Assembly: GCA_041917055.1 (NCBI GenBank)
Contig: JAYRYJ010000009.1
Coordinates: forward strand, 99,218 to 163,217
DNA: 64,000 bases
From: Pseudaquidulcibacter sp041917055
GTDB lineage: Bacteria; Pseudomonadota; Alphaproteobacteria; Caulobacterales; Aquidulcibacteraceae
Reading direction: 5' to 3'
Below, piece by piece: positions 25,135 to 33,548 of this stretch (position 1 is its first letter; each line of letters starts with the position of its first letter). The notes below the pieces were generated by a model. That model was not told where the DNA came from. It made no database searches and saw only the letters and a list, made by a program, of their open reading frames with translations. The translations under genes were made by a program, and so were the position numbers.

Positions 25135-25949
25135 TATTTATTCCTGTATGTTGCCGCACGCATTTTGGTTGCGAAATCTCTCGCGGCAATGGCCGCATCG
25201 TGTCCATTTTCGTGCGCATCAATGATAATGTCAACCAATGCCGCACCAATTACTATGCCATCTGCCAATTGTGCGGCATCATGCGCCGCTTCTGGCGTGC
25301 GAATGCCAAAACCGATTGCGACCGGAAGGCCCGCTTTTGCGCGCACATTTGCGACCTTATCGGCAATTGCCGCAGTATCAATAGCTTTGGTTCCGGTAAC
25401 CCCTGCCACCGAAACATAATAGACAAAGCCCGAAATATCGGAAATCACTTTTGGGAGGCGTTTATCATCCGTTGTCGGTGTTACCAAGCGAATTAGCGCA
25501 ATATCATTCGCCGCCAAATTTGTGCGCAGATCAAAATCTTCCTCAGGCGGGGCATCGACAATGATAATGCCATCAACACCCGACGCCGCGCAATTTTCGG
25601 CAAATTCTTTATATCCCATGGTTTCAATCGGATTGAGATAGCCCATCAAAACAATCGGGGTTTTTTGATTTTCGGCGCGAAAACCTTGAATAATTTCAAG
25701 CGTTTTGCGCAAATTCATTTTATTTTTCAATGCGCGAATTGCCGCTTTTTGAATTGAAATCCCGTCCGCCATTGGGTCAGAGAATGGAAAACCAAATTCA
25801 ATTATATCCGCGCCGCCATCTGCGAGAGCAGACAAAATTTCGCCACTTTTTTCGGGCGTTGGATCACCCGCCATTGTATAAAGCACAAGTGCTGCACGAT
25901 TTTCTGATTTGGCGGTTTCAAACGCATTGGAAATTCGATTTATTGGCAT
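25134..25949 (-). CDS. trpA: Tryptophan synthase alpha subunit
   Basis: The 271-residue TIM-barrel enzyme has the catalytic segment DIIEFGFPFSDPMADG, containing the Glu and Asp residues, and PIVLMGYLNPI, VSVAGVTG and AIGFGIRTPE. It converts indole-glycerol phosphate to indole, which passes to TrpB. The start at 25949 follows a weak GGGA. A frame open to 26120 runs in phase through the palindromic repeat and would add 57 non-homologous residues; I reject it. Downstream it overlaps accD by one base. Confidence 0.93.
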   Translation of the reverse strand: MPINRISNAFETAKSENRAALVLYTMAGDPTPEKSGEILSALADGGADIIEFGFPFSDPMADGISIQKAAIRALKNKMNLRKTLEIIQGFRAENQKTPIVLMGYLNPIETMGYKEFAENCAASGVDGIIIVDAPPEEDFDLRTNLAANDIALIRLVTPTTDDKRLPKVISDISGFVYYVSVAGVTGTKAIDTAAIADKVANVRAKAGLPVAIGFGIRTPEAAHDAAQLADGIVIGAALVDIIIDAHENGHDAAIAARDFATKMRAATYRNK

Positions 25950-25981
25950 GATTTTTCCCATGAAAATGAATTGGTTGCCAA

Positions 25982-26111
25982 TCCCTCCCCGTTTACGGGG
26001 AGGGGGGACCGCGCAAGGCGCGGTGGGTGGGGCGCGAGCATAGCGAGCCTGCGCATTTGTCCCCATCCACCACGCTTCGCGCGGTCCCCCTTCCCCGTAA
26101 ACGGGGAAGGA
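25982..26111. repeat. GC-rich palindromic repeat between trpB and trpA
   Basis: About 50-bp arms (25982-26032 and 26061-26111) are near-perfect inverted repeats around a short centre. Each arm contains its own hairpin (CTCCCCGTTTACGGGGAG type) and a CCGCGC/GCGCGG block. The composition is far more GC-rich than the surroundings. Similar units are common between genes in alphaproteobacteria. Lying inside the trp operon, the transcribed hairpin may affect trpB/trpA expression ratio. Confidence 0.75.
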
Positions 26112-26127
26112 TAATTGCAACCCGCAA

Positions 26128-27342
26128 TCATATATTTACTCCCAATGCTTTCGCGATTGTGAAAATGTCTTTATCGCCGCGACCGGAAAGATTTAGGATA
26201 ATTATCCCGCATTTGCCGATATCTTTCGCGATTTCGCCAATGCGCGCCAGCGCATGCGCACTTTCCAAAGCCGGCAAAATACCTTCAAGTTTCGCGGTCA
26301 ATTGAAATGCTTCCAATGCCTCGTCATCAGTTGCCGAAAGGAATTGTGCGCGCTTTGTATCATTAAAGAATGATAATTCTGGGCCGACGCCTGGATAATC
26401 AAGGCCCGCCGAAATCGAATGCGCATCGACAATCTGACCATCATCATCTTGCAAAAGATAAGTGCGATTACCATGCAAAACCCCCGGGCGACCGCCCAAA
26501 ATCGCGGCGGCATGCTCATTAGTATTAAGGCCATGCCCTGCGGCCTCTATGCCAATCATTTTGACATTTTCATCATGCACAAAGGGGTGGAAAAGCCCCA
26601 AAGCATTTGAACCACCGCCGATACATGCAACAACAGCATCCGGCAAACGGCCTTCGCGCTCTAAAATCTCGGCGCGTGCTTCGCGCCCAATAACACTTTG
26701 GAAATCGCGCACCATTGCAGGGTATGGATGTGGGCCTGCTGCCGTGCCAATAATATAGAAAGTATCATGCGGATTGGAGACCCAATCACGCAAAGCCTCA
26801 TTCATGGCATCTTTAAGGGTTGCAGTGCCGGACGTAACGGGGCGAACCTCTGCCCCCAAAAGCCGCATTCTAAAAACATTCGGACTTTGGCGTTCAACGT
26901 CTTTCGCACCCATATAAACAACGCATGGCAGGCCGAAACGTGCGCACACGGTTGCCGTTGCCACACCATGTTGCCCCGCACCGGTCTCGGCAATAATGCG
27001 GGTTTTTCCCATGCGCTTGGCAAGGAAAATCTGCCCCATGCAATTATTGATTTTATGCGCGCCGGTATGGTTTAATTCTTCGCGTTTGAAATAGATTTTT
27101 GCGCCGCCAAAATGGTCGCTAAGGCGTTCGGCATAATATAATGGTGATGGCCTACCGACATAATCCTTAAGGAATCCGTCCAATTCTTTTTGAAAATCCG
27201 GGTCGCTCTTTGCGGTTTTATACGCGCTTTCCAAAGCCAAAATATTGGGCATAAGAGTTTCGGCAACAAAGCGCCCCCCAAAAATGCCAAACCGCCCGTT
27301 TTCATCAGGATAGGCGTCCCAATTATTTACCAAAGAACTCAT
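26128..27342 (-). CDS. trpB: Tryptophan synthase beta subunit
   Basis: The 404-residue PLP enzyme has GRPSPLYYAERLSDHFGGAK, the PLP-lysine motif NHTGAHKINN, the GAGQHGVATA loop and the phosphate-binding GGGSNALG. It condenses indole with serine to give tryptophan. Its ATG shares one base with the trpF stop (TAATG-type overlap). The 178 bp between its stop and the trpA start are mostly filled by the palindromic repeat. Confidence 0.94.
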   Translation of the reverse strand: MSSLVNNWDAYPDENGRFGIFGGRFVAETLMPNILALESAYKTAKSDPDFQKELDGFLKDYVGRPSPLYYAERLSDHFGGAKIYFKREELNHTGAHKINNCMGQIFLAKRMGKTRIIAETGAGQHGVATATVCARFGLPCVVYMGAKDVERQSPNVFRMRLLGAEVRPVTSGTATLKDAMNEALRDWVSNPHDTFYIIGTAAGPHPYPAMVRDFQSVIGREARAEILEREGRLPDAVVACIGGGSNALGLFHPFVHDENVKMIGIEAAGHGLNTNEHAAAILGGRPGVLHGNRTYLLQDDDGQIVDAHSISAGLDYPGVGPELSFFNDTKRAQFLSATDDEALEAFQLTAKLEGILPALESAHALARIGEIAKDIGKCGIIILNLSGRGDKDIFTIAKALGVNI

Positions 27343-27983
27343 TATGCCTTTACCGCATTCATAAATGAAACAATTTTCGCGCTGTCCTTTATTCCCAATG
27401 AAGATTCAATTCCAGAGGAAACATCGACAAAGCGCGCATTTGTTGCAGCGATTGCGGCTTTTACATTGTTGGAATTAAGCCCACCCGATAGAATCCAATT
27501 CAAATCTGTGGGCAGATTTTTAAGCAAAGACCAATCGAATGAAACCCCAAAACCACCCATATTTTCGGCGTTTTTCGGTGGCTTGGCATCAAACAAAAGA
27601 TAGTCGCAAGCATCGGCATAATACAAAGCAATTCCCACATCTTTGGCGTCACAAATTCCAAATGCCAAAATAGTTTTTTGATTTTCCTTAATTTTTTTGG
27701 CACGTTCAAAATCGTTCAAACCATGGATTTGCAGATAATCGGGTGCAATGGCCTCACTGATAAGCGAAATCAGTTCATTGCTGGGATTTACTGTGACCGC
27801 ACAAACTTTGATTTTGGGGTTTAATAGCCGCGCATATGCCGCCAATTCGCGCGCATCTTCAAAACCTATATTGCGCGGGCTTTTATCAAAGAAAACCAAA
27901 CCTATGAAATCCGCGCCATTTTCAACGGCGCATTTCACGTCTTCCTTGGTTTTCAACCCGCAAAGTTTAGCTTTGATTTTCAT
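27342..27983 (-). CDS. trpF: Phosphoribosylanthranilate isomerase
   Basis: The 213-residue TIM barrel has the catalytic Cys in KLCGLKTKEDV, DFIGLVFFDKSPRNI, DYLQIHG and the phosphate-binding SGGLNSNNV near the C-terminus. It isomerises PRA to CdRP in tryptophan synthesis. ATG at 27983 gives the normal N-terminus; a TTG two codons upstream is possible. It overlaps the SRPBCC gene by 17 bp, so the operon may begin as far upstream as that gene or mscL. Confidence 0.92.
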   Translation of the reverse strand: MKIKAKLCGLKTKEDVKCAVENGADFIGLVFFDKSPRNIGFEDARELAAYARLLNPKIKVCAVTVNPSNELISLISEAIAPDYLQIHGLNDFERAKKIKENQKTILAFGICDAKDVGIALYYADACDYLLFDAKPPKNAENMGGFGVSFDWSLLKNLPTDLNWILSGGLNSNNVKAAIAATNARFVDVSSGIESSLGIKDSAKIVSFMNAVKA

Positions 27984-28449
27984 TGGCAATCAATCGGTCA
28001 ATAATTTTTTGGCGCGGTGCAATTCGCGCTTTGTAATATGATTTTGCCCACATTGCATAAATCCAAGACATTATTGTCGTCCCAAAATTCATATCGTCAA
28101 TCAGGCGCGCCTTTATTTCAATTTCATCAATAAGTCGCGCGCCTGTCTCAGTTTTTTCGATTTTGGCGATATGATGCCAGTTCACAACCGGCCCACCGGA
28201 TTCCACTGTTTCAAATAGTAATTTCTCTTCGTCGCATTCAATGAATTCAATATTCCAATGCATGAATTTTTCGGCATTTTTTGGTGCGCTTTGAACTTTT
28301 ATTTTTTGGCCCTTGAACATTTTACCTTCTGGTAGGCCGTGAAAATTCACATGGCTTGAAGTAAATTCTTCAAAATGGCCCCAATCTGTGTTTACTTCCC
28401 ACAAGGTTTGGGGGTCGCAATTATGTTCGGCAATTATTTTTATGCGCAC
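27967..28449 (-). CDS. SRPBCC (START-like) family protein
   Basis: The 160-residue protein begins like polyketide-cyclase/START domains (IIAEHNCDPQTLWEVNTDWGHF) and ends with an amphipathic helix, consistent with the hydrophobic-pocket SRPBCC fold. The ligand is unknown. It lies between mscL (3-bp gap) and trpF (17-bp overlap); this placement is not one I know from other genomes and tells little about function. Confidence 0.72.
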   Translation of the reverse strand: MRIKIIAEHNCDPQTLWEVNTDWGHFEEFTSSHVNFHGLPEGKMFKGQKIKVQSAPKNAEKFMHWNIEFIECDEEKLLFETVESGGPVVNWHHIAKIEKTETGARLIDEIEIKARLIDDMNFGTTIMSWIYAMWAKSYYKARIAPRQKIIDRLIANENQS

Positions 28450-28452
28450 AAT

Positions 28453-28848
28453 TTATCCGTTCTTAGCCATTAAATCGCGCATTTCGCGCAATAATTCATT
28501 TGTGATTTTTGCTTGATCCGTTGTGTCGGCTTTATAAATATTATTCAAGACTTTAAGGAATAAAAAAACCACAAAACCCACGATTAAAAAAGTTATTCCT
28601 GCATTTAAAATTAGACCATAATTTATCGAAACTTCAGCAAGTCCAGCCAATTTATTCCCATCACGAATAATGAATTTCAATTCTTGGAGATTTAATCTAG
28701 TGCCAAACAGGGTCGAAAGTGGGAATAAAACTTGCTGCACCACGCTTTCGACTAATTTAGTGAAGGCACCACCAACCGCTACACCTACCGCTAGATCAAC
28801 AACTTTTCCACGTAAAATAAATTCTTTAAATTCGGAACCTAAACTCAT
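28453..28848 (-). CDS. mscL: Large-conductance mechanosensitive channel
   Basis: The 131-residue protein has the MscL N-terminus SEFKEFILRGKVVDLAVGVAVGGAF, the periplasmic loop, TM2 and the C-terminal helix ending LLREMRDLMAKNG. It opens under membrane tension to release solutes after osmotic downshock. The start at 28848 follows AGGTTC. It is the first gene of the minus-strand mscL-SRPBCC-trpF-trpB-trpA-accD run. Confidence 0.94.
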   Translation of the reverse strand: MSLGSEFKEFILRGKVVDLAVGVAVGGAFTKLVESVVQQVLFPLSTLFGTRLNLQELKFIIRDGNKLAGLAEVSINYGLILNAGITFLIVGFVVFLFLKVLNNIYKADTTDQAKITNELLREMRDLMAKNG

Positions 28849-29062
28849 TTGAACCTCGCTAAATTAACCACGACTTCAAATATGATTTTTCCACTTTGTC
28901 AAAAGCCCATTTAAATTAGTATTTCCTAATAATGCGAAACAGGCCTAGGCCTATTTTTGACTCACATATGGTAAATGCAAAACTTAAAGCTGCAACAATT
29001 TATGTAAATGCTTCTCAATAGCGAAAGGATAATATTCCCATTTTAAAGAAAATGGTGACAAA

Positions 29063-29626
29063 ATGTATGCTATATTTGGAAGAACCCCAAAAGACATGTC
29101 CAACATCTTGCTTGAGGACAGTGACAAAATAAGAGTAAGACTTTCGACCTATGCTTTATTGGCGGATCCGGAAAATTCATGGGCCTTAATCGAAACCGTA
29201 ATAAATTGGATTGACAGCCGATTTGCGCAGAATATTGATCGCGATTCCATTCCGGTCTGCGCTTTACAATTATATTGCGCCAATCATTATTATTCTATGG
29301 TTAAAATTGATGGTCACGCAAGTTTCTTAAGTCAAACGCTACACAAAGCTCGCGAAATTTGGCCATTCGTTTTGGCAGGATTAATGTCTATGGGCGCAAG
29401 CCGCCATGCAAGACTGTTTCAAAAAATGTCCGATTGGGTATCTATTAATCCAGGTTTAGCCATTGATGGTGAGTTAAGCGATAATGAAGAAGTGAAAGAG
29501 CTTGACGAATTATTCGCGAAACTTGATGACCAAAATGCCTATAATATTTTGGCAACGAAATGGATTGAATCTTGGCCGAATTTTGAAATTATTGATGATG
29601 AGGCAATTATTCGCGCCTGTGCTTAG
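29063..29626 (+). CDS. DUF4375/DMP19-like protein ending inside an inserted element
   Basis: The 187-residue product has a middle segment (LYCANHYYSMVKIDGHASFL, GLMSMGASRHARLF, MSDWVSINP) that resembles DUF4375 proteins, plus the KWIESWPNFEIIDDE tail. No function is known for that family. The stop codon TAG (29624-29626) is the first three bases of the terminal inverted repeat of the adjacent 270-bp element, so the natural C-terminus may have been altered by insertion. The visible length is still near normal, so only a few residues can be missing or replaced. Confidence 0.6.
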   Translation: MYAIFGRTPKDMSNILLEDSDKIRVRLSTYALLADPENSWALIETVINWIDSRFAQNIDRDSIPVCALQLYCANHYYSMVKIDGHASFLSQTLHKAREIWPFVLAGLMSMGASRHARLFQKMSDWVSINPGLAIDGELSDNEEVKELDELFAKLDDQNAYNILATKWIESWPNFEIIDDEAIIRACA

Positions 29627-29893
29627 GGTCAGACCTCATTAATTAACGGAGTGTGATGGGAGGGATTTTGGCCTTACAGTGGTGCTGGAAACCGCAAGAA
29701 TACTGGAGTATTCCAAAAGGTTTACAGTGCCGCTGTAAGGCCAAAAGACCCCCACCCTTCGGGCCGAGTTTTGGCGTCGATCTGACGCGAAAAAAGGAGT
29801 TTTGTGATGTTCACATCACAAAATCCTTGTTTTCACGCCATATCTTAGCCAAAACATCGGTCACACTTCGTTAATTAATGAGGTCTGACCCTA
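29624..29893. repeat. 270-bp element with 33-bp terminal inverted repeats and nested hairpins
   Basis: The ends (29624-29656 and 29861-29893) are inverted repeats of 33 bp with one mismatch; the core is GGTCAGACCTCATTAATTAA. Inside are a 14-bp stem TTTTGGCCTTACAG/CTGTAAGGCCAAAA (29666-29746), GCGTC-GATCT-GACGC, and TTTTGTGATG-TTCA-CATCACAAAA (29800-29823). A 73-codon frame inside has no protein features. It looks like a non-autonomous mobile element; transcribed from the upstream gene it would form a large structured RNA. Confidence 0.75.
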
Positions 29894-29951
29894 ATCTTAC
29901 TTGCGCATAATTTCGTTTGCCTTTGCCCAAAGTCCGTGCAATTAGTTTCTT

Positions 29952-30959
29952 ATGAAACTTGCATCTTTGAAAAATGGTCGTGACGGTAAATTAATCGTCG
30001 TTTCGTGTGATTTGCATTATTATACTGATGCTGGGCTTATCGCCCCGACTTTGCAGGCCGCCCTTGACGATTGGGAAAATTGCGAGCCGCAATTGCGCAC
30101 CCTTGCCGAAGGTTTGGAACACGGCGCAGTTCCGCGAGAAAGATTTCATGAGCGCGAGGCACATTCACCCTTACCGCGCGCGTTCCATTGGGCCGATGGT
30201 TCGGCCTATGTCAATCATGTTGAATTGGTTCGTAAAGCCCGTGGCGCGCCAATGCCCGAAACTTTTTGGACCGATCCATTGATTTATCAAGGCGGCGGTG
30301 ACGATTTTCTTGCGCCGCGCGCCAATATTCCACTTGCGGACACCGCTTGGGGCTGTGACTTAGAGGGGGAAATCGCGGTAATAATAGATGATGTGCCGCA
30401 AGGTATTGATGCAAAATCGGCGCTTTCGCATATAAAATTGATTATGCTTTGCAATGATGTTTCTTTGCGCGGCCTTATTCCCAATGAACTTGCGAAAGGT
30501 TTTGGTTTCTACCAATCAAAACCCGCCAGTGCATTTTCTCCTGTGGCAGTTACTCCTGATGCTTTGGGCGATAAATGGAAAGATGGGAAATTGCATTTGC
30601 CACTTTATGTCGAAATTGACAATAAGCCATTTGGGCGCGCAAATGCCGGTGTCGATATGGTTTTTGATTTTGGTGAAATAATTGCCCATGCCGCAAAAAC
30701 CCGCAATCTTGGTGCGGGAACAATCATTGGTTCGGGCACTGTATCCAATAAGGGTGCCGACGGTGGCCCCGGATTACCGATTGAAGCAGGTGGTCTCGGA
30801 TATTCATGTATCGCTGAACAGAGAACGGTGGAACAGCTTTTGGGCGCTGATACAATCTCGCCCTTCCTTCAATACGGTCAAAAAGTCCGAATTTGGATGG
30901 AAGACGAAAAAGGCCACAGCATTTTCGGCGCGATTGAACAGAGTGTAGTAGAGGTTTAA
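29952..30959 (+). CDS. Fumarylacetoacetate hydrolase family protein
   Basis: The 335-residue protein has the FAH metal-site motif GCDLEGEIAVIIDD, the SKPASAFSPVAVTPD loop, and GSGTVSNKG near the C-terminus. The N-terminal part (MKLASLKNGRDGKLIVVS) is the FAH-domain cap found in fumarylacetoacetase-like hydrolases of tyrosine and aromatic catabolism. No other tyrosine genes lie nearby, so fumarylacetoacetate, acylpyruvate or a related substrate is possible. Copy 2 of the palindromic element starts nine bases after the stop. Confidence 0.85.
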   Translation: MKLASLKNGRDGKLIVVSCDLHYYTDAGLIAPTLQAALDDWENCEPQLRTLAEGLEHGAVPRERFHEREAHSPLPRAFHWADGSAYVNHVELVRKARGAPMPETFWTDPLIYQGGGDDFLAPRANIPLADTAWGCDLEGEIAVIIDDVPQGIDAKSALSHIKLIMLCNDVSLRGLIPNELAKGFGFYQSKPASAFSPVAVTPDALGDKWKDGKLHLPLYVEIDNKPFGRANAGVDMVFDFGEIIAHAAKTRNLGAGTIIGSGTVSNKGADGGPGLPIEAGGLGYSCIAEQRTVEQLLGADTISPFLQYGQKVRIWMEDEKGHSIFGAIEQSVVEV

Positions 30960-30967
30960 AAATAATT

Positions 30968-31130
30968 TAGCACACTTCCCGCTTTAGCTGACCCAGATGC
31001 CGCCGCAATTTTGGTTCAGCTTTTGCGTTAAATTTCTTCGGTAATATTGGAATATTTCCAAGAAATTTAATGCGAAAGATGGAGCGAAAAGGGCAAGGCA
31101 GGTGGGTCAGCTAAAACGGGAAATGTGCTA
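30968..31130. repeat. 163-bp palindromic mobile-type element, copy 2 (inverted relative to copy 1)
   Basis: The termini at 30968-30990 and 31108-31130 are 23-bp imperfect inverted repeats (TAGCACACTTCCCGCTTTAG type). Read in reverse complement, the interior matches the element at 2930-3091 nearly base for base, including GCCGCCGCAATTTTGGTTCAGC and AAATTTCTTGGAAATATTCC. It fills the whole gap between two convergent genes, nine bases from one stop and two from the other. Confidence 0.85.
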
Positions 31131-31132
31131 AT

Positions 31133-31498
31133 CTATAATAGTCGTTTAAGTTCGTCGATTTCGGATTTTGATTTTGACTTCAGTTCTTTTAGTCTCGATG
31201 GAATATCCATTCTTTCGTGAAAAATCGCAGCGATAATTATCGCTTTGGATTCGACAGAAACTATTACGACATAATGATGCCCAATTAAATGGATATAAAA
31301 TCCTGTGCCATCCGCCAATTCTTCACGGTGCGGTGATAAAGGAATTACTTGATTTGCCGCTATTTTTTTGAAGCCATCACGCAAGGCTGCCCGATATTTT
31401 TGCGCATGTGATACCCCAAACCGATTCGCGGTTTCAATGATTATTCGGCGGTATTGTTCGGCTGCGGTTCGCGTCAATAAATATTTTGCGCGCGACAT
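31133..31498 (-). CDS. Type II toxin, RelE/ParE family
   Basis: The 121-residue protein has the ParE-type core: LTRTAAEQYRRIIIETANRFG, then ADGTGFYIHLIGHHYVVIV and IIIAAIFHERMDIPSRL. ParE toxins poison gyrase and RelE toxins cut mRNA; the motif set here fits ParE better but does not decide. It overlaps the antitoxin stop by one base. The gene is followed within two bases by copy 2 of the palindromic element, and the lysine/serine-rich tail beyond RLKEL is longer than usual. Confidence 0.83.
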   Translation of the reverse strand: MSRAKYLLTRTAAEQYRRIIIETANRFGVSHAQKYRAALRDGFKKIAANQVIPLSPHREELADGTGFYIHLIGHHYVVIVSVESKAIIIAAIFHERMDIPSRLKELKSKSKSEIDELKRLL

Positions 31499-31767
31499 TA
31501 TTTTTTGTCTAAACCCAATTCTTTATCGATTTGAATATCGATTTCATATAGTTCGGTTTCAGTAATTAGCCTGCCTGCTGCAATATCGTCACTCGCATCA
31601 AGAAATGTTTTGAATACATACAAACGTTCAGAGTCTCGTTCCATATCTTCGCGAATTAATGCGCGCACATACTCGCTTGGTGTCGCATATGCATCTTTTC
31701 CATTGGTGCGTAAATCCACGTATGACCGCATTTCATCAGGAAGGCTTACATGAAGGCTTGAAGGCAT
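31498..31767 (-). CDS. Type II antitoxin, ParD-like (CC2985 family)
   Basis: The 89-residue protein has the ribbon-helix-helix start SSLHVSLPDEMRSYVDLR and the ParD-type SEYVRALIREDMERDS. CCGGAG seven bases before the ATG at 31767 fixes the start within a longer frame. It represses its own operon and neutralises the neighbouring toxin. A promoter and an inverted repeat lie immediately upstream. Confidence 0.84.
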   Translation of the reverse strand: MPSSLHVSLPDEMRSYVDLRTNGKDAYATPSEYVRALIREDMERDSERLYVFKTFLDASDDIAAGRLITETELYEIDIQIDKELGLDKK

Positions 31768-31786
31768 AGAATTTCTCCGGAAGTCA

Positions 31787-31825
31787 ATCATGTTTCGGAT
31801 TGGTTACAATGTCAATAGATGACAT
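31787..31825 (-). promoter_or_regulatory. Promoter and operator candidate for the parDE-like operon
   Basis: On the minus strand TTGACA and CATGAT are spaced by 17 bases (31815 down to 31787). The inverted repeat ATGTCA-ATAGA-TGACAT (31809-31825) overlaps the -35 element, as expected for an autoregulated antitoxin operator. Confidence 0.55.
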
Positions 31826-31828
31826 AAA

Positions 31829-32272
31829 TCAAAATCGTATTATTCTTCCCGCCACCAATTCGCACGCCGCTTTAACCTCAGGGCTTAAATCTTCCCCAAA
31901 AGAAAAATTTCCGCCTTCAATGCCATAAACATAAAGTTGTTTCGGTAATTGCCCCAAAATCCTCGCGGTTTCGATGGCCTCCGCAACCCCAAATTCATGA
32001 CTTGTGTGAATGAAACAGCCGCGTGGGATTTCGGTATTTATTGCGTCGAATTCATGGATTGTCCCAATTGGCGCACCCGATTTCGCCGCATCGACAATAA
32101 TTACTTTGTCACAGTCCGCCCATAAATCAATCAATTGTGCGCAATCACCAGTGATAAGGCGGGTTTCGAAATCTTCCCCAATCAGTTCCAAAACCCGCGC
32201 ACCAACGCCATCGTCAGACCGCATAGGATTGCCGACGGCAATTACAAACGGCCTATCCACGATCAATTTCAA
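31829..32272 (-). CDS. Hydrogenase maturation protease
   Basis: The 147-residue protein has the HybD/HycI-type fold signature AVGNPMRSDDGVG with the nickel-sensing Asp/Glu, KVIIVDAAKSG and the metal-binding histidine in TSHEFGVAEAI. It removes the C-terminal tail of the hydrogenase large subunit after nickel insertion. It overlaps the large-subunit gene by 20 bp and is last in the hydrogenase operon. None of the hypA-F genes needed for the metal centre are in this window. Confidence 0.9.
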   Translation of the reverse strand: MKLIVDRPFVIAVGNPMRSDDGVGARVLELIGEDFETRLITGDCAQLIDLWADCDKVIIVDAAKSGAPIGTIHEFDAINTEIPRGCFIHTSHEFGVAEAIETARILGQLPKQLYVYGIEGGNFSFGEDLSPEVKAACELVAGRIIRF

Positions 32273-33548
32273 ATTTCAAAAAGTGTGTCGCACAAGAAAT
32301 ACATGGGTCATAATTGCGAATGGTTTGTTCGCAACGCCATTTTAATGCTTCATCATCCATGTCCAAATTAGCAGAAACCACTTTCAATAAATCGTCTTCA
32401 ATCTGTTTTTGGTTTTGTGCGGTTGGCGGCACAATATTGGCGAATGTAATGCGACCATCATCACCAATATCATAATGGTGGAAACACACGCCGCGCGGCG
32501 CTTCGGTTGCGCCAAAGCCCGATGCCGCACGCGGGGTAAATTCAACGCTTGCGCGCTCTAGGCCCTTATATTCTTTTGCAATTCGAAGGGCTTCTTCGCA
32601 GGCATAATAACTTTCAACCATACGCACAAGTATTGAATAATACGGATTATTAATCGGTGGTTTAAGCCCGCATTCCTCTGCAAGCGCCTTCGCACCTGCG
32701 CTTAAAGCATCATATTTATTGTTAAAGCGCGCAATCGGCCCTGTTAAATAGGCTTTTTCACCCTGTTTCCAATAGCCTTGCAAAGCATTGGTATGCGCTA
32801 CATGTTCTTCACCAAAATTCGCTTCAAAATCTTTGACTTCGATATTAACCCCACGGTTTGACATCACGCGACCGCGTGTAATCGGATAGACATCATTATT
32901 ATCAAGCGAGACGCAATGATAATCTTGTTCTAAATGCGGAAAGTCAAATTTCGCAAAGGCCAGTGCTATTTTGCGCGCCGCATCCATGCCCCATTCAAGG
33001 CGCGGAATTAGGGCTTTCACCTCTTCAATATCGGGTGCGGAATAAAAACCGCCGACTTTGAAATTAACCGGGTGAACTGCGCGCCCACCTGTAACTTCCA
33101 ACAATGAATTGCCTAGTTTTTTAAGCTGCAAAGCCATTGTCACAAGTTCGGGGTTTTGTTTCGCGATTTGCAATGAATCATCAAGGCCCAAGAAATCGGG
33201 TGCATGTAACATTGCGGCATGTAAAACATGGCTTTCAATCCATTCGCCGCAATAGGCAAGGCGGCGCAAATCTTCGATGTCCTGAGGGATTTCGACACCG
33301 AATGCGTTTTCCAACGCTTGATTTGCGCCCATAATGTATGCAAGCGGACAAATGCCGCAAATGCGCGCCGTAATATCGGGCGCTTCGGAATAAATGCGAC
33401 CGCGCAAAAACGCTTCGAAAAAGCGCGGAGGTTCAAAAATGCGGAATTTTATGTCCTCAACTATGCCGCCGGTAGCTTTGACATATAATGCGCCTTCGCC
33501 TTCGACCCGCGCCAAAGCGTCAACAACAATGGTTCTGGTCTTATTCAT
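32253..33548 (-). CDS. hyhL: Group 3b [NiFe]-hydrogenase large subunit
   Basis: The 431-residue catalytic subunit has the nickel ligands in RICGIC (Cys64, Cys67) and DPCISCATH (Cys416, Cys419). A nine-residue tail after His422 (FLKFEIDRG) is the peptide expected to be cut off by the maturation protease. The motifs fit the cytoplasmic bidirectional NAD(P)-linked group 3 enzymes, and the operon composition (hyhB, hyhG, hyhS) points to group 3b. ATG at 33548 is used in place of the longer frame from 33581. It overlaps hyhS by 8 bp. Confidence 0.92.
   Translation of the reverse strand: MNKTRTIVVDALARVEGEGALYVKATGGIVEDIKFRIFEPPRFFEAFLRGRIYSEAPDITARICGICPLAYIMGANQALENAFGVEIPQDIEDLRRLAYCGEWIESHVLHAAMLHAPDFLGLDDSLQIAKQNPELVTMALQLKKLGNSLLEVTGGRAVHPVNFKVGGFYSAPDIEEVKALIPRLEWGMDAARKIALAFAKFDFPHLEQDYHCVSLDNNDVYPITRGRVMSNRGVNIEVKDFEANFGEEHVAHTNALQGYWKQGEKAYLTGPIARFNNKYDALSAGAKALAEECGLKPPINNPYYSILVRMVESYYACEEALRIAKEYKGLERASVEFTPRAASGFGATEAPRGVCFHHYDIGDDGRITFANIVPPTAQNQKQIEDDLLKVVSANLDMDDEALKWRCEQTIRNYDPCISCATHFLKFEIDRG

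Noticed and set aside
25950..26120. Extended N-terminus for TrpA
   Set aside because: The extra residues come from the palindromic repeat and have no homology to TrpA.
28941..28952. Perfect palindrome AGGCCTAGGCCT upstream of the DUF4375-like gene
   Set aside because: Short and simple; could be chance, and nothing else supports a role.
29653..29874. A 73-codon frame within the 270-bp element
   Set aside because: It covers nested hairpins, has biased Trp/Pro/Arg content and no protein features.
31793..31815. A GTAACC on the minus strand near the parD-like promoter
   Set aside because: No matching -10 at 16 bases, so it is not a second SigF-type promoter.
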